Below, one piece after another: positions 1 to 6,231 of a stretch of DNA of 6,598 nt. The DNA comes from Bryobacterales bacterium. Lineage in GTDB: Bacteria; Acidobacteriota; Terriglobia; Bryobacterales; Bryobacteraceae. Position numbers and translations under genes: made by a program. Location: positions 1 to 6,598 of the forward strand of contig PKZC01000402.1 in NCBI GenBank assembly GCA_003132905.1, given 5' to 3'. Each line of letters begins with the position of its first letter. Positions within the stretch are counted from its first letter, which is position 1. Below the pieces are notes generated by a model. The model was not told where the DNA came from and searched no databases. It saw nothing but the letters and a program-made list of their open reading frames with translations.

Positions 1-973
1 GCACCACCGGATCGTCCACCGTAATGGTGTAGATCAGAACATCGTTGTTCAGGCGCGTGAACTGCTCCGTCATTTTCATCTGCTCGCTGATCGGGAAGCG
101 GTTTCCGGGCGGGGATCCCCCTACGCCGGTGTTGGTGGCGGACGCACCAGGCTTGAAGTTCGTGGTTTCCACCACCAGCGTGTTTCCTTCCCAATGCCCG
201 CGTGAAACACCGAGGTATTCCTTAATAGCGGGAGAGACCGGAGGCGCATTGATCGGGATAATACGCGACTCGTGAATCATCTCCATGCGAAGAGCCACGT
301 AGCCTGGCGCCTGGACGATCTGCAGTCCGTTGTTATAGCGGAACGGGAACATGGATGCGGGCAGCCCGCGGGTGATGCAACGATCCCAACTGTCGAAGTC
401 GGTAAAAGAATCGAATGCTAATTTTTCGCCGGGAAGAGGCCAGCTGCTTTTCATGAGACTTGAGAGGCTCTTGCCTTCGGGAGTCATTTCAGGCAGCTTG
501 CCGTCCGGCGGATCCATGATTAACGAGGTCTGACGCTGAGGGGTAAAGACGTCCATGACGCCATCGCGGAACACCCGGGCGGCTTCGCCATTCTTGACGT
601 CCTCCTTGACGCGGTCAGGCTGCTTGGCGGCCCTTTCCTGGACAGCGTCAAATTCCGTCGCCGTCAGAAAAGCCTTGTGCGGATCGCAGGGAGGGCTACC
701 GGCCGGCGGTCGAGCGCCGAAAGCCGGGACGCAGCGCTGCAGGGACACGGTGCCGACATAAGAGATTGGCCAGATTCCTTGCAGATCCGGATCGCCCCAC
801 GGCGTCTTCGGCTGCGTCCAGCCCGGCGGAGTGGCGATGAAGAAATTCGACTCGGTGGGCGTCGGCCCAAGTTTCACTGGCGCTAATTGCGCGTGGAGCG
901 CCGGTCCGAAAACCGTCAGAGCGAGACTGCCGCCCCATAGAAGGCGGCTCATTACGGGTTGGATTGCAGACAT
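1..973 (-). CDS. Secreted protein of unnamed acidobacterial family, copy A (3' end cut off by window)
   Basis: The frame is open for 324 codons from an ATG at 973 to the left edge, with no stop, so the C-terminus lies outside the window. The start is supported by an AGGA Shine-Dalgarno at 981-984, 7 nt from the ATG. Residues 1-28 form a signal peptide ending A-L-H-A before Gln29. The mature part opens with a 'TPWGDPDLQGIW' segment (residues 57-68); later come an HESRIIP segment (234-240), HWEGNTLVVETTNF (260-273) and MTEQFTR (301-307). The complete protein at 4825-5643 has the counterparts GHPNFNGIW, WEGNVLVV and VTERFT in the same order, so the two are distant paralogues. I recall such proteins only as hypothetical secreted proteins of Acidobacteria and some Proteobacteria, and see no catalytic motif I can name. 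It is the last visible gene of the leftward operon, 19 bp after the DUF6152-like gene. Coding status is near certain; function is unknown. Confidence 0.9.
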   Translation of the reverse strand, partial: MSAIQPVMSRLLWGGSLALTVFGPALHAQLAPVKLGPTPTESNFFIATPPGWTQPKTPWGDPDLQGIWPISYVGTVSLQRCVPAFGARPPAGSPPCDPHKAFLTATEFDAVQERAAKQPDRVKEDVKNGEAARVFRDGVMDVFTPQRQTSLIMDPPDGKLPEMTPEGKSLSSLMKSSWPLPGEKLAFDSFTDFDSWDRCITRGLPASMFPFRYNNGLQIVQAPGYVALRMEMIHESRIIPINAPPVSPAIKEYLGVSRGHWEGNTLVVETTNFKPGASATNTGVGGSPPGNRFPISEQMKMTEQFTRLNNDVLIYTITVDDPVV

Positions 974-980
974 GGCTCTA

Positions 981-984
981 TCCT
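981..984 (-). promoter_or_regulatory. Shine-Dalgarno of copy A gene
   Basis: The complement reads AGGA, 7 nt before the ATG at 973, inside the 19-bp gap after the upstream stop codon. It favours this ATG over the next in-frame Met (residue 8). Confidence 0.6.
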
Positions 985-992
985 TTTACTTG

Positions 993-1403
993 TCACTTAC
1001 CCTCGGGCGGACCGTCCGGGCCAGAGGAACCGAGGAAAATCTTCTTCCCATCGGGGAACGTAAAATCGCGGCCGTTGGCGCGCGGCGACCCATCCTTGGC
1101 CTGATAGCCTTCAAAAATGATCTCGGTGCCCACAGGAAGCGACGCCTTGGTAAAACCATGGCGGATGAGCGCGTTCGGCGAGCCCCCTTCGATCATCCAT
1201 TCCGTCGTGGTTCCATCCGGGTTCTTTACCGCGACGTGAATCCAGGAGTGCGGGTTGACCATTTCGACTTTCACTACCATGCCGCGTAATTTAACAGGCT
1301 TGTTGACGTCGAATTCGGCGGCGAAGGCGTGGTGGGCGAAGAGTGGGAGTGCCGAAAATAGCATCCCAAAAGCGGCCAGCAGGAGACTGATTGTCTTTTT
1401 CAT
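993..1403 (-). CDS. DUF6152-like small secreted protein, copy A
   Basis: A protein of 136 residues with a Lys-Lys signal peptide (about 1-23, MKKTISLLLAAFGMLFSALP and on). The mature region begins with the family signature HHAFAAEFD (24-32), followed by KPVKLRGMVV (35-44), VNPHSW (49-54), IEGGSP (71-76), a QAKDGSPR stretch (101-108) and FPDGKK (116-121), then a Gly/Pro-rich tail. This matches what I know of the DUF6152 family, small periplasmic proteins of unknown function. By hand alignment just over half the mature residues are identical to the protein at 5654-6073. The ATG at 1403 is preceded by a closely spaced AAGG and follows the quinoprotein stop by 36 bp; the next gene starts 19 bp downstream, so it sits inside an operon. 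The invariant His pair and the His in NPHSW could bind a metal, which is inference only. The alternative is a small beta-barrel accessory or chaperone protein. Confidence 0.9.
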   Translation of the reverse strand: MKKTISLLLAAFGMLFSALPLFAHHAFAAEFDVNKPVKLRGMVVKVEMVNPHSWIHVAVKNPDGTTTEWMIEGGSPNALIRHGFTKASLPVGTEIIFEGYQAKDGSPRANGRDFTFPDGKKIFLGSSGPDGPPEGK

Positions 1404-1439
1404 GGCACCCTTGATTATATTGCTTCCTTCACTCGCGCG

Positions 1440-3158
1440 TTATGGCAGCGCGAAGGTATATATCGCGTTATTCCCGGACGTAGCTCTCAATTCCGGCACT
1501 TCCTTCGACAACTCAGGCACTTTCAAATTGTCGCCCGTCATCACACAGATGTATTGTTTGCCTTTCGCCGAGTAAGTGATCGTGCTCACCGAAACGTTGC
1601 CGCCGACGATGGTTTCCCAAAGCTGCTTTCCATCACGGGCGTCGAAGGCGCGGAAACGCCGGCTCATGTCGCCGTGAAAGATCAACCCGCCCGCGGTGGC
1701 TAGCATGGCGCCATTGCCGGGAGCGCGCCCGATGTCGAAGCGCAGTATTTCGCCGGTGGCCAGATTGATCTTTGCCAAGCCGGTCAGCGCGTGGGGATCG
1801 GAACCGGGACGCGGAATCACGGTCCAGCTTCCCCGCCCCGCTGGTCCATCGAGCGTCAGATCGCGGCAATTATCGATGTAAGAAACGTACAGCGAGTTGG
1901 TTTCCGGATCGTAAGCGGTGGGCCAGTAGCTACGCGTGTTCCAATAACAGACCACGTGGCGTTCGCCCGGTTTCTGAAACACCTCATTCCAGTTGATGCT
2001 GGTCTTGCCCGTTTTGACGTCGATGTCAGAAATCACAAACTTGGGATCGTCAAATGGAAAAGGCGTGGCCCAGATAAATTGACCGGTTGCACGATCCAGT
2101 TCAAACACGCCGCCCGCCTCGCCCACTGTCACGGCCACATCGCGCTCCTCGCCACGCCGGACGTTGGGGTTAATCCACTTCACGTACTTCGGATCGGGAT
2201 TGATCTGAGTTCTCAGCAAGGTGCGCTCGTGCGTGTAATCCGAGTCCCAATCGTCGCCGGGCAAATGCTGGTAATACCAGGCCAGCTTTCCAGTCTCGGG
2301 ATCCAGCGCCACCGTCGAGTTGCTATACAGGTCGGACGGAGCGGTACGCGAAATGGCATCCGCATTGCCATCGTGCCGCAGTATTCGTTGGTCGGGCATT
2401 GGATTTGCAACGCCCCAATAAGTCAGTTTCCGCACCGGATCATACGTTCCCGGAAGTCCCCAAGTGGATGCCTGCCGCTTGTCGGTTGCCGCGCCGCCCC
2501 ACGTTTCATCACCCGGCTCGCCAGGCGCTGGAGTGGTGTAGAAGCGCCAGAGTTCTTTCCCCGTCAGGGCGTCGTGAGCCGCGATATAGCAGTTTTCTCG
2601 CTTTCCTGAGCAGGCCCCTCCGGAGATGACTTTCCCTTCCACGACAATCGGACCGGAGGTGTGTCCGCGCCCGTCGGTCTTGGTCTCCCAGCGGAGTTCG
2701 CCGGTGCGTGCGTCCAAGCCGACTACAAAACTATCCGGCGCAGTGTACAGTATGACGTCTTGAAAGATCGCCAGATTCTTGGTACGCGCCATTGCCGCGA
2801 CGCCCGCCGGCACCTTCCGCTTGTACTCCCAAAGCAAGTCCCCTGTAGCCGCGTCCAGCGCCTGCACCAGCGCGCCCGGCGCTACCAGATACATCACACC
2901 GTCATGAACCAAAGGAATCGTTTCGGTTTGTCCGGATGGCAGCCCGCGGCTCCATGCCATCCGAAGCTGGCCGACATTGTCGCGCGTGATCTGCTTGAGC
3001 GGACTAAAACGCTGCGCATCGTAAGTCCGGCTATACATCAGCCAATCATCCGGGCTGGGCTTCTCCAGCATCTGCTGTGTCACGGGTTTGAAGTTCTGCA
3101 CCTGCGAAAACAGCGGGGCGATGAACAACCCCATGAGACAACCGGCAAGAACTTTCAT
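1440..3158 (-). CDS. PQQ-dependent dehydrogenase-like quinoprotein (periplasmic propeller protein)
   Basis: A protein of 572 residues from the ATG at 3158, with signal peptide MKVLAGCLMGLFIAPLFS at 1-18. Repeated propeller W-motifs (aLDxxTGxxxW type) are centred on D102, D149, D196, D286, D355, N465 and D506, as in the methanol/ethanol dehydrogenase superfamily (PQQ propeller repeats). Family members oxidise alcohols or aldehydes in the periplasm with PQQ and a metal ion. The segment GDDWDSD (residues 301-307) aligns with the usual 'HDEWDYD' catalytic segment, putting the catalytic base at D305 with a second Asp at 307. Departures from the model enzymes: the adjacent-cysteine pair is absent (ARTKN near 124-128), the usual metal-binding Glu position falls in GGACSGKRENC (180-190), and there is no CxxCH haem domain, so electrons would need a separate acceptor. 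Upstream GTG codons at 3179 and 3161 are possible starts; the ATG is 7 bp after the esterase stop and gives the better signal peptide. No clear Shine-Dalgarno is seen, so translation may be coupled. I recall NCBI models called 'acido-empty-quinoprotein' for similar acidobacterial proteins in strains lacking PQQ synthesis; cofactor binding is therefore uncertain. Confidence 0.9.
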   Translation of the reverse strand: MKVLAGCLMGLFIAPLFSQVQNFKPVTQQMLEKPSPDDWLMYSRTYDAQRFSPLKQITRDNVGQLRMAWSRGLPSGQTETIPLVHDGVMYLVAPGALVQALDAATGDLLWEYKRKVPAGVAAMARTKNLAIFQDVILYTAPDSFVVGLDARTGELRWETKTDGRGHTSGPIVVEGKVISGGACSGKRENCYIAAHDALTGKELWRFYTTPAPGEPGDETWGGAATDKRQASTWGLPGTYDPVRKLTYWGVANPMPDQRILRHDGNADAISRTAPSDLYSNSTVALDPETGKLAWYYQHLPGDDWDSDYTHERTLLRTQINPDPKYVKWINPNVRRGEERDVAVTVGEAGGVFELDRATGQFIWATPFPFDDPKFVISDIDVKTGKTSINWNEVFQKPGERHVVCYWNTRSYWPTAYDPETNSLYVSYIDNCRDLTLDGPAGRGSWTVIPRPGSDPHALTGLAKINLATGEILRFDIGRAPGNGAMLATAGGLIFHGDMSRRFRAFDARDGKQLWETIVGGNVSVSTITYSAKGKQYICVMTGDNLKVPELSKEVPELRATSGNNAIYTFALP

Positions 3159-3165
3159 CACGGAT

Positions 3166-4755
3166 TTAGGGCGCCACACAATGGAAATTGGCCGCTTCGT
3201 CGATGCTGCCTTGGCCGGAGTAACGCGCCACCTGTGGATACGAACAGAGTGGTCGCGTACGCACCACCTGATTGTCCACCACGCGGCTGGCTGTCATCGA
3301 CTCGGGGGCTTTGCCTTTCTCCACCCAATCGATCATCGCCGTCATCGCATCGTGCCGATCGGGTCCAATGCCGCCTCCGCAGTGCCCCATGCCTGGCGCC
3401 ATGAACAAGCGGAAGAACTCGGTCGTATTCGGACCGTTCTTAGCCACCGCTTCTTCGAAATAATTCACGCCCATTATGGGCTGCAGTATCGAGTCTGCCC
3501 ATCCATACGTCATCAGCAGCTTTCCGCCATGCTTTCGGAACTTCGACAAGTCGGGATTCTTCGCGTCCGCCAACTCGCTCCAAGCGTCGAGTACGTGAGG
3601 GTCGCGATCGAAGTCGAACGTCTGGTAATCGTAATCGGGCTTGGGAGGTTTAGGAGCCAGATATTGGATCGTTCCTTCGGCCAGGTTGAAATCCGCGGGC
3701 TTACGGTCCGGCTGCGTAGTGACGATCACATTCAACCACGCGCTGCCTGTTCCGCCGCCGAAAAGTCCGGACACCGCTTCGCTGCCCGGCATGTAACCCG
3801 GGAAGAAAGGTTTGCCGTTGCTCGACGGTCCGCTATAAACCTTGGCCATCGCCGCGGCCTGTTCGGCTGTCAGGCAATCTGGGCCGTCCGAGCCCGCACT
3901 ACATGCCGCGACATCGCGCGCCGGATTGAAGTCGCACTTGCGCGGGTCGTCGATCAGTCCATCCTTCAGACCATCGATCGCGTCGCACTTCTCCATCACC
4001 TTATCGGCTACCATTGCCAGCTTGGCCGGAGTAAGAGATACCGCGCTCAACGCCTTTTGATTCCACATCGCGCCAACGGTAAAACCGGTCTGATCCACCC
4101 AAGGTGAATTGACGATCACGCCGTCGAAATCGTCCGGGAAGCGCTGCGCCTCTATCAGACCCTGGCGTCCGCCGTTGGAACAGGAGTTCCAATAGGCGCG
4201 GGAAATCGATTTGCTGTAATAATCCTTCGTGATCTCTTTGGTGGTCTTGGCCGTCAGATGCACTGCGCGGTAGGCGTAGTCGATGGCTTTCTGCGGATTG
4301 CTGAGAACGAAAGTTGCCCCAGGCTCCTTACGCGCGTCGTGGCCCGTGTTGGTCTGGGCGAAGGCAAACCCGAGTTTCAACGCCTCGATGCGCTGCGCCA
4401 CTCGGCCGGGATTATCCAGCGCGTCGCCTGCAAAACCGCCGTTGCCGATCATGTAAAAGCGTCCGTTCCACTTGACCGGAAGGCTCACCTCGAAAGCGAT
4501 TTCAGGATCGAGCAGGCCAGTGACGCGACAGTAGGAAGGGGATGCATCGGTGGCCGGCATCGGCGTGGCCGTGATCTGCACAATGTCTTTCGACTTGAAC
4601 TTACCCAGTTCCTCGCACCCTTTGTGCGGTTCCACGGACGCCTTGGAGTAATCCACTAGCGCCGTCTTCACGTCCGCGAAATCCTGTGCGTGGACCGCCG
4701 TCGCGCCGACAATCATCAGGATGGCAACAGTCAACCGGCTCTGCCTGATCTGCAT
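3166..4755 (-). CDS. Tannase/feruloyl esterase family hydrolase, secreted
   Basis: A protein of 529 residues, the normal length for the tannase/feruloyl esterase family (Pfam PF07519), which also includes MHETase. Members hydrolyse esters of aromatic acids such as gallate, ferulate or terephthalate. A signal peptide ends at A-V-H-A (20-23) before Gln24. The core is an alpha/beta hydrolase: oxyanion-region GNGGFAG (104-110), nucleophile segment NSCSNGG with Cys192-Ser193 (190-196), Asp421 in TYGWAD, and His458 in MAPGMGHCGGG. The family's hallmark disulphide between the Cys before the Ser and the Cys after the His is available (Cys192-Cys459). The lid contains the calcium-binding loop CDAIDGLKDGLIDDPRKCDF (257-276), closed by Cys257 and Cys274. 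All catalytic and calcium residues look intact. A stop codon lies just upstream in frame, so the ATG at 4755 is the earliest start; no good Shine-Dalgarno precedes it. It is first in the leftward operon and its stop is 7 bp before the quinoprotein. The aromatic substrate cannot be told from the sequence. Confidence 0.95.
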   Translation of the reverse strand: MQIRQSRLTVAILMIVGATAVHAQDFADVKTALVDYSKASVEPHKGCEELGKFKSKDIVQITATPMPATDASPSYCRVTGLLDPEIAFEVSLPVKWNGRFYMIGNGGFAGDALDNPGRVAQRIEALKLGFAFAQTNTGHDARKEPGATFVLSNPQKAIDYAYRAVHLTAKTTKEITKDYYSKSISRAYWNSCSNGGRQGLIEAQRFPDDFDGVIVNSPWVDQTGFTVGAMWNQKALSAVSLTPAKLAMVADKVMEKCDAIDGLKDGLIDDPRKCDFNPARDVAACSAGSDGPDCLTAEQAAAMAKVYSGPSSNGKPFFPGYMPGSEAVSGLFGGGTGSAWLNVIVTTQPDRKPADFNLAEGTIQYLAPKPPKPDYDYQTFDFDRDPHVLDAWSELADAKNPDLSKFRKHGGKLLMTYGWADSILQPIMGVNYFEEAVAKNGPNTTEFFRLFMAPGMGHCGGGIGPDRHDAMTAMIDWVEKGKAPESMTASRVVDNQVVRTRPLCSYPQVARYSGQGSIDEAANFHCVAP

Positions 4756-4757
4756 GT

Positions 4758-4774
4758 ATGGATTCTATATCCAT
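4758..4774. repeat. Perfect inverted repeat, candidate operator
   Basis: The sequence ATGGAT-TCTAT-ATCCAT is a perfect 6-bp inverted repeat with a 5-bp spacer. It lies 2 bp upstream of the esterase start codon and contains the candidate minus-strand -10 box. Position and symmetry fit a repressor operator controlling the leftward operon, perhaps also the rightward one. No regulator gene is in the window, and a repeat this short can occur by chance. Confidence 0.4.
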
Positions 4775-4810
4775 TGGAAGCAATCAGGAGGCCGCGCGAA
4801 TATACTGAAC

Positions 4811-4817
4811 AGGAAGG
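4811..4817 (+). promoter_or_regulatory. Shine-Dalgarno fixing a TTG start
   Basis: AGGAAGG lies 7 nt before the TTG at 4825. It decides the start: the nearby ATG at 4820 is out of frame, only 2 nt from the site, and meets a stop after two codons. The in-frame GTG/ATG codons further upstream would place the start inside the divergent esterase gene. Confidence 0.7.
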
Positions 4818-4824
4818 CAATGGT

Positions 4825-5643
4825 TTGAATAATCGATTCGTCCTTACGATCGCGACGGCGGCAACAATATTATTGGCAGGCAGCGCCGCTCAATCGCAGC
4901 AACTGGATCGGCCGGCAACCATTTCGGGGCATCCGAACTTCAACGGAATTTGGCAGGCTTTGAACACGGCTTATTGGAATCTGGAAGGCCATCCGGTGGA
5001 CGGATTGAATAAAGAGTTTTGGCAGCTCGGCGCGATCGCCACCATTCCGGCGGGGAAGAGCGTCCTGCGCGGAGGCGGCACGATTCCCTACCTTCCCGAA
5101 GCGCTCAAGAAGCGCGACGAAAACCGATCCAAATGGCCCGCGGCCGACCCGGAAGCGAAGTGTTATATGTTAGGCGTTCCGCGCGTCACATACCAGAATT
5201 TCCCATTCCAGATTTTCCAAGGTAACGGCGATCTTCTCATGGTCTACCCGTTCGCGGCCACGAACCGGATCATTTATATGAAGGACCATTCCGATCTGCC
5301 GGTGGATTCGTGGATGGGTAAGTCGAACGGAACTTGGGAAGGCAATGTCCTGGTTGTCACAACCACATCGCAGAACGGCCAGTCGTGGTTCGATCGCGCT
5401 GGAAACTTTGCCAGCAACCAGTTGAAAGTTACCGAGCGCTTCACGCTTCTGGACGTCAACCACATCTGGTATGAAGCCACGCTCGAAGACCCACAAACGT
5501 TCTCCAAGGCCTGGACCATCGAGATGCCGTTGTATCGTCTGATCGATAATCAAGCGCAACTGCTGGAGCATAAATGCGTTCCCTATACCGATATGCTGCT
5601 CTATCATGACCTGCTTCAGCCGAAACCGGAATCCGTAAAGTGA
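4825..5643 (+). CDS. Secreted protein of unnamed acidobacterial family, copy B (TTG start)
   Basis: A protein of 272 residues from TTG 4825, chosen for its strong AGGAAGG site and because it yields a proper signal peptide (1 to about 23, M-NNRFVLTIATAATILLAGS, cleaved around AAQS-QQ). A longer open frame back to 4690 would overlap the esterase start and bury this signal, so I reject it. Mature landmarks are SGHPNFNGIWQ (34-44), KCYMLGVPR (112-120), PFQIFQ (127-132), RIIYM (148-152), WEGNVLVV (171-178), SWFDRAGN (187-194) and KVTERFT (201-207). These match, in order, the protein at 1-973, although that copy carries extra sequence between the GIW motif and the middle region. I do not recognise a characterised homologue or catalytic motif. 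It is followed after 10 bp by the second DUF6152-like gene, the same partner found beside copy A. Its two cysteines (113 and 251) could form a disulphide after export. Coding status is certain; role is unknown. Confidence 0.9.
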   Translation: MNNRFVLTIATAATILLAGSAAQSQQLDRPATISGHPNFNGIWQALNTAYWNLEGHPVDGLNKEFWQLGAIATIPAGKSVLRGGGTIPYLPEALKKRDENRSKWPAADPEAKCYMLGVPRVTYQNFPFQIFQGNGDLLMVYPFAATNRIIYMKDHSDLPVDSWMGKSNGTWEGNVLVVTTTSQNGQSWFDRAGNFASNQLKVTERFTLLDVNHIWYEATLEDPQTFSKAWTIEMPLYRLIDNQAQLLEHKCVPYTDMLLYHDLLQPKPESVK

Positions 5644-5653
5644 GGAAAGACAA

Positions 5654-6073
5654 ATGCACAGCAGACTTCTAAAAGTTCTATTGAGCGCCGGAATCCTGAT
5701 GGCGGCGTCGTTGCCCGCGGCGGCGCATCATTCTTTTTCCGCCGAGTTCGACTCCACCAAGCCGATCACGCTGGACGGCAAAGTCGTACAGATGGAATGG
5801 GTGAACCCGCATTCCTGGCTGACGATCGACGTGACCAAGGCGGACGGCACGGTGGAACGATGGCGGATTGAAGGCGGATCGCCATCGGTGTTGCTCCGCC
5901 TGGGCTGGAACAGGAATTCGCTCCCCGCCGGAACAAGGATCAAAGTTGTCGCCTTCCAGGCCAAGGACGGCTCTCTGCGCGGCAGTTCCCGAGATATCCA
6001 ATTTCCGGACGGCAGGAAAATGGATCTTGGCGGCTCAGGAACTAAGGACGGGCAGGACAAGCAGGAAAAGTAA
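5654..6073 (+). CDS. DUF6152-like small secreted protein, copy B
   Basis: A protein of 139 residues. The signal peptide (1-24) ends P-A-A-A, a good signal-peptidase site directly before HHSFSAEFD (25-33), so the mature chain probably starts with two histidines. The remaining family landmarks follow: KPITLDGKVV (36-45), VNPHSW (50-55), IEGGSP (72-77), FQAKDGSLR (101-109), FPDGRK (117-122), then a charged Lys/Asp/Gly tail. The ATG at 5654 has a GAGG site at 5642-5645, 8 nt upstream, overlapping the stop codon of the preceding gene, so the two genes are cotranscribed and probably translationally coupled. The match to the protein at 993-1403 is strong over the whole mature length (about 58 identities in 105 positions by hand), differing most in the signal peptide and tail. 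Function of the family is unknown; a periplasmic accessory to its gene neighbour is the natural guess. Confidence 0.92.
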   Translation: MHSRLLKVLLSAGILMAASLPAAAHHSFSAEFDSTKPITLDGKVVQMEWVNPHSWLTIDVTKADGTVERWRIEGGSPSVLLRLGWNRNSLPAGTRIKVVAFQAKDGSLRGSSRDIQFPDGRKMDLGGSGTKDGQDKQEK

Positions 6074-6231
6074 TCGCCGGTGGTCCCTGCAAAGGGGTCG
6101 CACTCCCAGGAGTTGCCGACGATACGTCCCGGTGGATTAGTAACCGCTGCGCCGTCTGCGTGATCTGTCTCGTGGCGCTGCCACATATGAGCCGCGGTTC
6201 CAGTGGCCGCAGGCGACGGCATTCGAACGTT
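6074..6231. other. Convergent intergenic region, no gene seen
   Basis: This 158-bp gap separates the ends of two convergent genes. I see no open frame with coding character. Two weak hairpins are possible: GTGGC-GCT-GCCAC at 6172-6184, and a 6-bp stem with two G-T pairs at 6194-6210. Neither is followed by a T-run on either strand, so I do not call an intrinsic terminator. Confidence 0.5.

Larger units (their letters stand above)
4756..4824. promoter_or_regulatory. Divergent promoter region between the two operons
   Basis: These 69 bp separate the leftward esterase operon from the rightward TTG-start gene, so both promoters must lie here or reach into the genes. On the minus strand TAGAAT (complement of 4762-4767) resembles a -10 box and ends 6 nt before the esterase ATG, which would give a leaderless or nearly leaderless mRNA. 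On the plus strand TATACT at 4801-4806 resembles a -10 box, but a start point from it would fall in the ribosome-binding site of the rightward gene. No convincing -35 box is seen on either strand. Confidence 0.45.

Noticed and set aside
1791..2609. A 272-codon plus-strand open frame opposite the quinoprotein gene
   Set aside because: It is antisense to the conserved propeller repeats and shows no signal peptide or family motif; a compositional shadow.
3138..3158. LAGC near the quinoprotein N-terminus as a lipoprotein box
   Set aside because: The cysteine is residue 7, with the hydrophobic stretch after it and not before it, so it cannot be a normal lipoprotein signal; a signal-peptidase I site after the hydrophobic stretch fits better.
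3088..4107. A 339-codon plus-strand open frame opposite the esterase gene
   Set aside because: It lies antisense to an esterase with all catalytic motifs intact, its composition is rich in His and Arg as in shadow frames, and it has no recognisable domain.
4690..4824. N-terminal extension of the copy B protein from an upstream start at 4690
   Set aside because: It would overlap the start of the divergent esterase, buries the signal peptide inside the chain, and has no ribosome-binding site comparable to AGGAAGG at 4811.
6172..6210. Hairpins between the convergent genes as a bidirectional terminator
   Set aside because: The stems are only 5-6 bp, one needs G-T pairs, and no T-run follows on either strand.
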